From Ophioceras dolichostomum (taxonomy: Eukaryota; Ascomycota; Sordariomycetes; Magnaporthales; Ophioceraceae), in the NCBI GenBank assembly GCA_003049485.1, contig PYST01000405.1:1-31798 (forward strand): 31,798 nucleotides of DNA. Reading direction: 5' to 3'. The position numbers and the translations under genes were made by a program. The number at the start of each line of letters is the position of its first letter. The stretch's first letter is position 1. Under the pieces are notes generated by a model. The model saw only the letters and a list, made by a program, of their open reading frames with translations. It searched no databases and was not told the DNA's origin. Positions 30,248-31,798 of this stretch are shown here, in pieces.

Positions 30248-31220
30248 TTTTGATCATCGGAAGGAGAGAGAGAGATAATAAAAAAAAAGACAAGAAAGGG
30301 CTGGGGCTGTGTATTGTCTGGGCGCTGTGGGCAGGACTAGGCTCTAGCACAAGGGAGATCAGAGCGAGCTGCTGAATGCGAGGATACAGAGAGCCCCTGA
30401 AAGGATTCCATTTACTTTGAAGGGGCATTGTAACGGCATTATCGGTACCGCAGTACTCCGTATAATTACCTAGAAGATAGAAACCAAAGCTCATCTCTTT
30501 CCAACGGAATCGGCGAGAACGACGACGTGCATAGGTAATCCTCTGTCCGGTGACTCTTCCGGTAGCCTCAGTGGTAGGTACAGGTTATGCATGGACCTTC
30601 TTCACGTCGGCACCGATTCGGCATCTAAGGAATTTGCACACACCGGCGCAAGAAGCAGACGAATTGGGTCGAAGACCCCCCAAAAATATTGATGAGGCGA
30701 CTCGATGCGAAGCGACGTCCCGCGAGCGGAGCATCGGCCGTTTTCGTGGTGCCGCAGCTCCGCGTCGCCTCTTATTTTACAGTGGGACGGGGTTGTGGGA
30801 GCAGCTTTTGGCTTCTGATGATGACCTCATCCCACGAAAGCGCACAGTCTAGATCCAGAAATCAATGCCGTTGCATCCATCCAGATTTTGCACATACCGC
30901 CGAAGGATTTTTGACAAACAAAGCTGACCAACCCACTCACCTCATGGGCGTACTCGTCTATTGTGCCCCTCCCGTCAGCAATTCAGCGTCCACTATTCAA
31001 CCATACAGTAGGTTTGGAGGTATGGAGGCGGTGCGGTGGTGCAGGTGCGCCGCACAGCCAGCTGGAATGGTCGGTTTGGTGTTATGGAGCAGTGGCGACG
31101 AGCCGAGGCACTGCTAGAACGGGTGATCGCTACCATAGCTAGGGGTCTACGTATATGAGGTCGGCGACCTGCCGCACCGCACCTCACCACCTAACCCGAC
31201 GAGCCGCATCTACTAAGACT

Positions 31221-31229
31221 CTTCTTCTT

Positions 31230-31259
<30 letters not shown>
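31221..31259 (+). repeat. (CTT)13 microsatellite
   Basis: Thirteen uninterrupted CTT units, 240 bases upstream of the ATG of the dienelactone hydrolase-like gene. Likely variable in length between isolates. Confidence 0.95.
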
Positions 31260-31261
<2 letters not shown>

Positions 31262-31311
31262 ACGTGGAGAGGAACAATGACGAAAGCGACGACTTGAACA
31301 TCACCACCACC

Positions 31312-31398
31312 CATCATCTTAGAAAAGGCCACGACCCAGCCAGCAGCAGCCAGCNCATCATCTTAGAAAAGGCCACGACCCAGCCAGCAGCAGCCAGC
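31312..31398 (+). repeat. 43-base tandem duplication separated by a single N
   Basis: 31312-31354 and 31356-31398 are identical by eye (beginning CATCATCTTAGAAAAGG, ending AGCAGCCAGC), with one N between them at 31355. An exact repeat on both sides of an ambiguity base is what an unmerged contig overlap leaves, so the duplication may be an assembly artefact. Confidence 0.9.
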
Positions 31399-31498
31399 TA
31401 AAAAAACAGACAGACAACACCCACCAAGAAGGGGGGAAGCAGATCATAAGGAACACATCTCAGACAACAAACGGCAAACACCACCGAAGAAGACGAGA

Positions 31499-31798
31499 AT
31501 GTCCTGTCCCGACTGCTTCACCGGCTCCGTCCACGACGGCACGCCCCGCGGCCAAGAGTCCAAGATCCAATTCCTCGACGCATACGTGGTCGAGCCGGCG
31601 GACGGCAGGCCGGTGCGGGCCCTCATCGTCGTCATCACCGACGCCTTCGGGTGGAAGTTCGTCAACAACCGCCTGCTGGCCGACAACCTCGCCGACAAGG
31701 GGGACTACAGGGTTATCATGCCTGACTTTATGGAAGGTTCGTATACCGTACCAAACCAACTCTTGATTCGCTACTATCGCGCAAGGTCAACAATTTGC
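31499..31798 (+). CDS. Dienelactone hydrolase-family protein, first exon (3' incomplete)
   Basis: ATG at 31499 opens a frame starting M-S-C-P-D-C-F-T-G-S-V-H-D-G-T-P-R-G, the usual start of fungal dienelactone hydrolase-like proteins. It continues with a strand-rich stretch A-L-I-V-V-I-T-D-A-F-G-W (about 47-58) and R-V-I-M-P-D-F-M-E-G. A GTTCGT donor at 31737 probably ends exon 1 at 31736 after about 79 codons. The window ends inside the putative intron, so the catalytic Cys/Asp/His are not visible. The family are alpha/beta hydrolases, some acting on lactones in aromatic-compound breakdown; many fungal members have no known substrate. Confidence 0.82.
   Translation, partial: MSCPDCFTGSVHDGTPRGQESKIQFLDAYVVEPADGRPVRALIVVITDAFGWKFVNNRLLADNLADKGDYRVIMPDFMEGSYTVPNQLLIRYYRARSTIC

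Larger units (their letters stand above)
30248..31498. other. Intergenic with microsatellite and a duplicated block around an N
   Basis: GH6 3' flank with ATAATAAAAAAAA at 30277-30289, a possible poly(A) signal region. No gene seen. A (CTT)13 tract lies at 31221-31259 and a 43-base exact duplication flanks the ambiguous base at 31355. The last 100 bases before 31499 are A/C-rich and probably the leader of the next gene. Confidence 0.5.

Overview
The window looks like a filamentous ascomycete chromosome, most likely Sordariomycetes and plausibly near Chaetomiaceae. The reasons are intron-rich genes with GTRNGY donors and CAG/TAG acceptors, G+C-rich coding DNA, secreted plant cell-wall enzymes (GH7 and GH6 cellobiohydrolases), a LaeA-type methyltransferase, a HeLo-domain gene and a NACHT relic, and a Tad-like LINE remnant. 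The genus is inferred; no marker gene is present.

Layout. 1-1320: two relics on the minus strand, the 3' end of a Tad-like LINE (RNase H plus a CCHC-like finger) fused to a NACHT NTPase fragment that has its own stop codon. 2243-3279: a plus-strand HET-s-like HeLo gene, apparently carrying a 1-nt frameshift, with a C-terminal segment recalling HET-s-type amyloid motifs. 4544-5518: a secreted Cys-rich protein with a Gln/Gly/Pro repeat tail. 7926-9922: a multi-exon LaeA-like SAM methyltransferase. 12232-13673: a secreted proteinase K-like subtilisin. 14738-16196: a fungal OTT_1508-type deaminase-fold protein. 16549-16619: tRNA-Gly(GCC). 19051-20924: GH7 cellobiohydrolase without a CBM. 25451-26227: a secreted protein with two Cys-rich PAN/Apple-like modules. 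28912-30247: GH6 cellobiohydrolase without a CBM. 31499 to the window end: first exon of a dienelactone-hydrolase-family protein. Long intergenic stretches (2-4.5 kb) separate several genes.

How the genes fit together. GH7 (reducing-end cellobiohydrolase), GH6 (non-reducing-end cellobiohydrolase), the subtilisin and two further secreted proteins form a loose secretome-rich neighbourhood for lignocellulose and protein breakdown, not an operon. The left end is an accessory, decaying region. A NACHT relic and a HeLo gene are divergently placed about 0.9 kb apart, like the two-gene NLR/HeLo incompatibility arrangement known from Podospora (nwd2/het-S). Here both members look damaged and a LINE end has replaced the 3' part of the NACHT gene. 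This is the most interesting system-level observation.

Limits: exon joins come from reading splice sites by eye and family conservation. No alignment or HMM search was run, and family names rest on recognised motifs.
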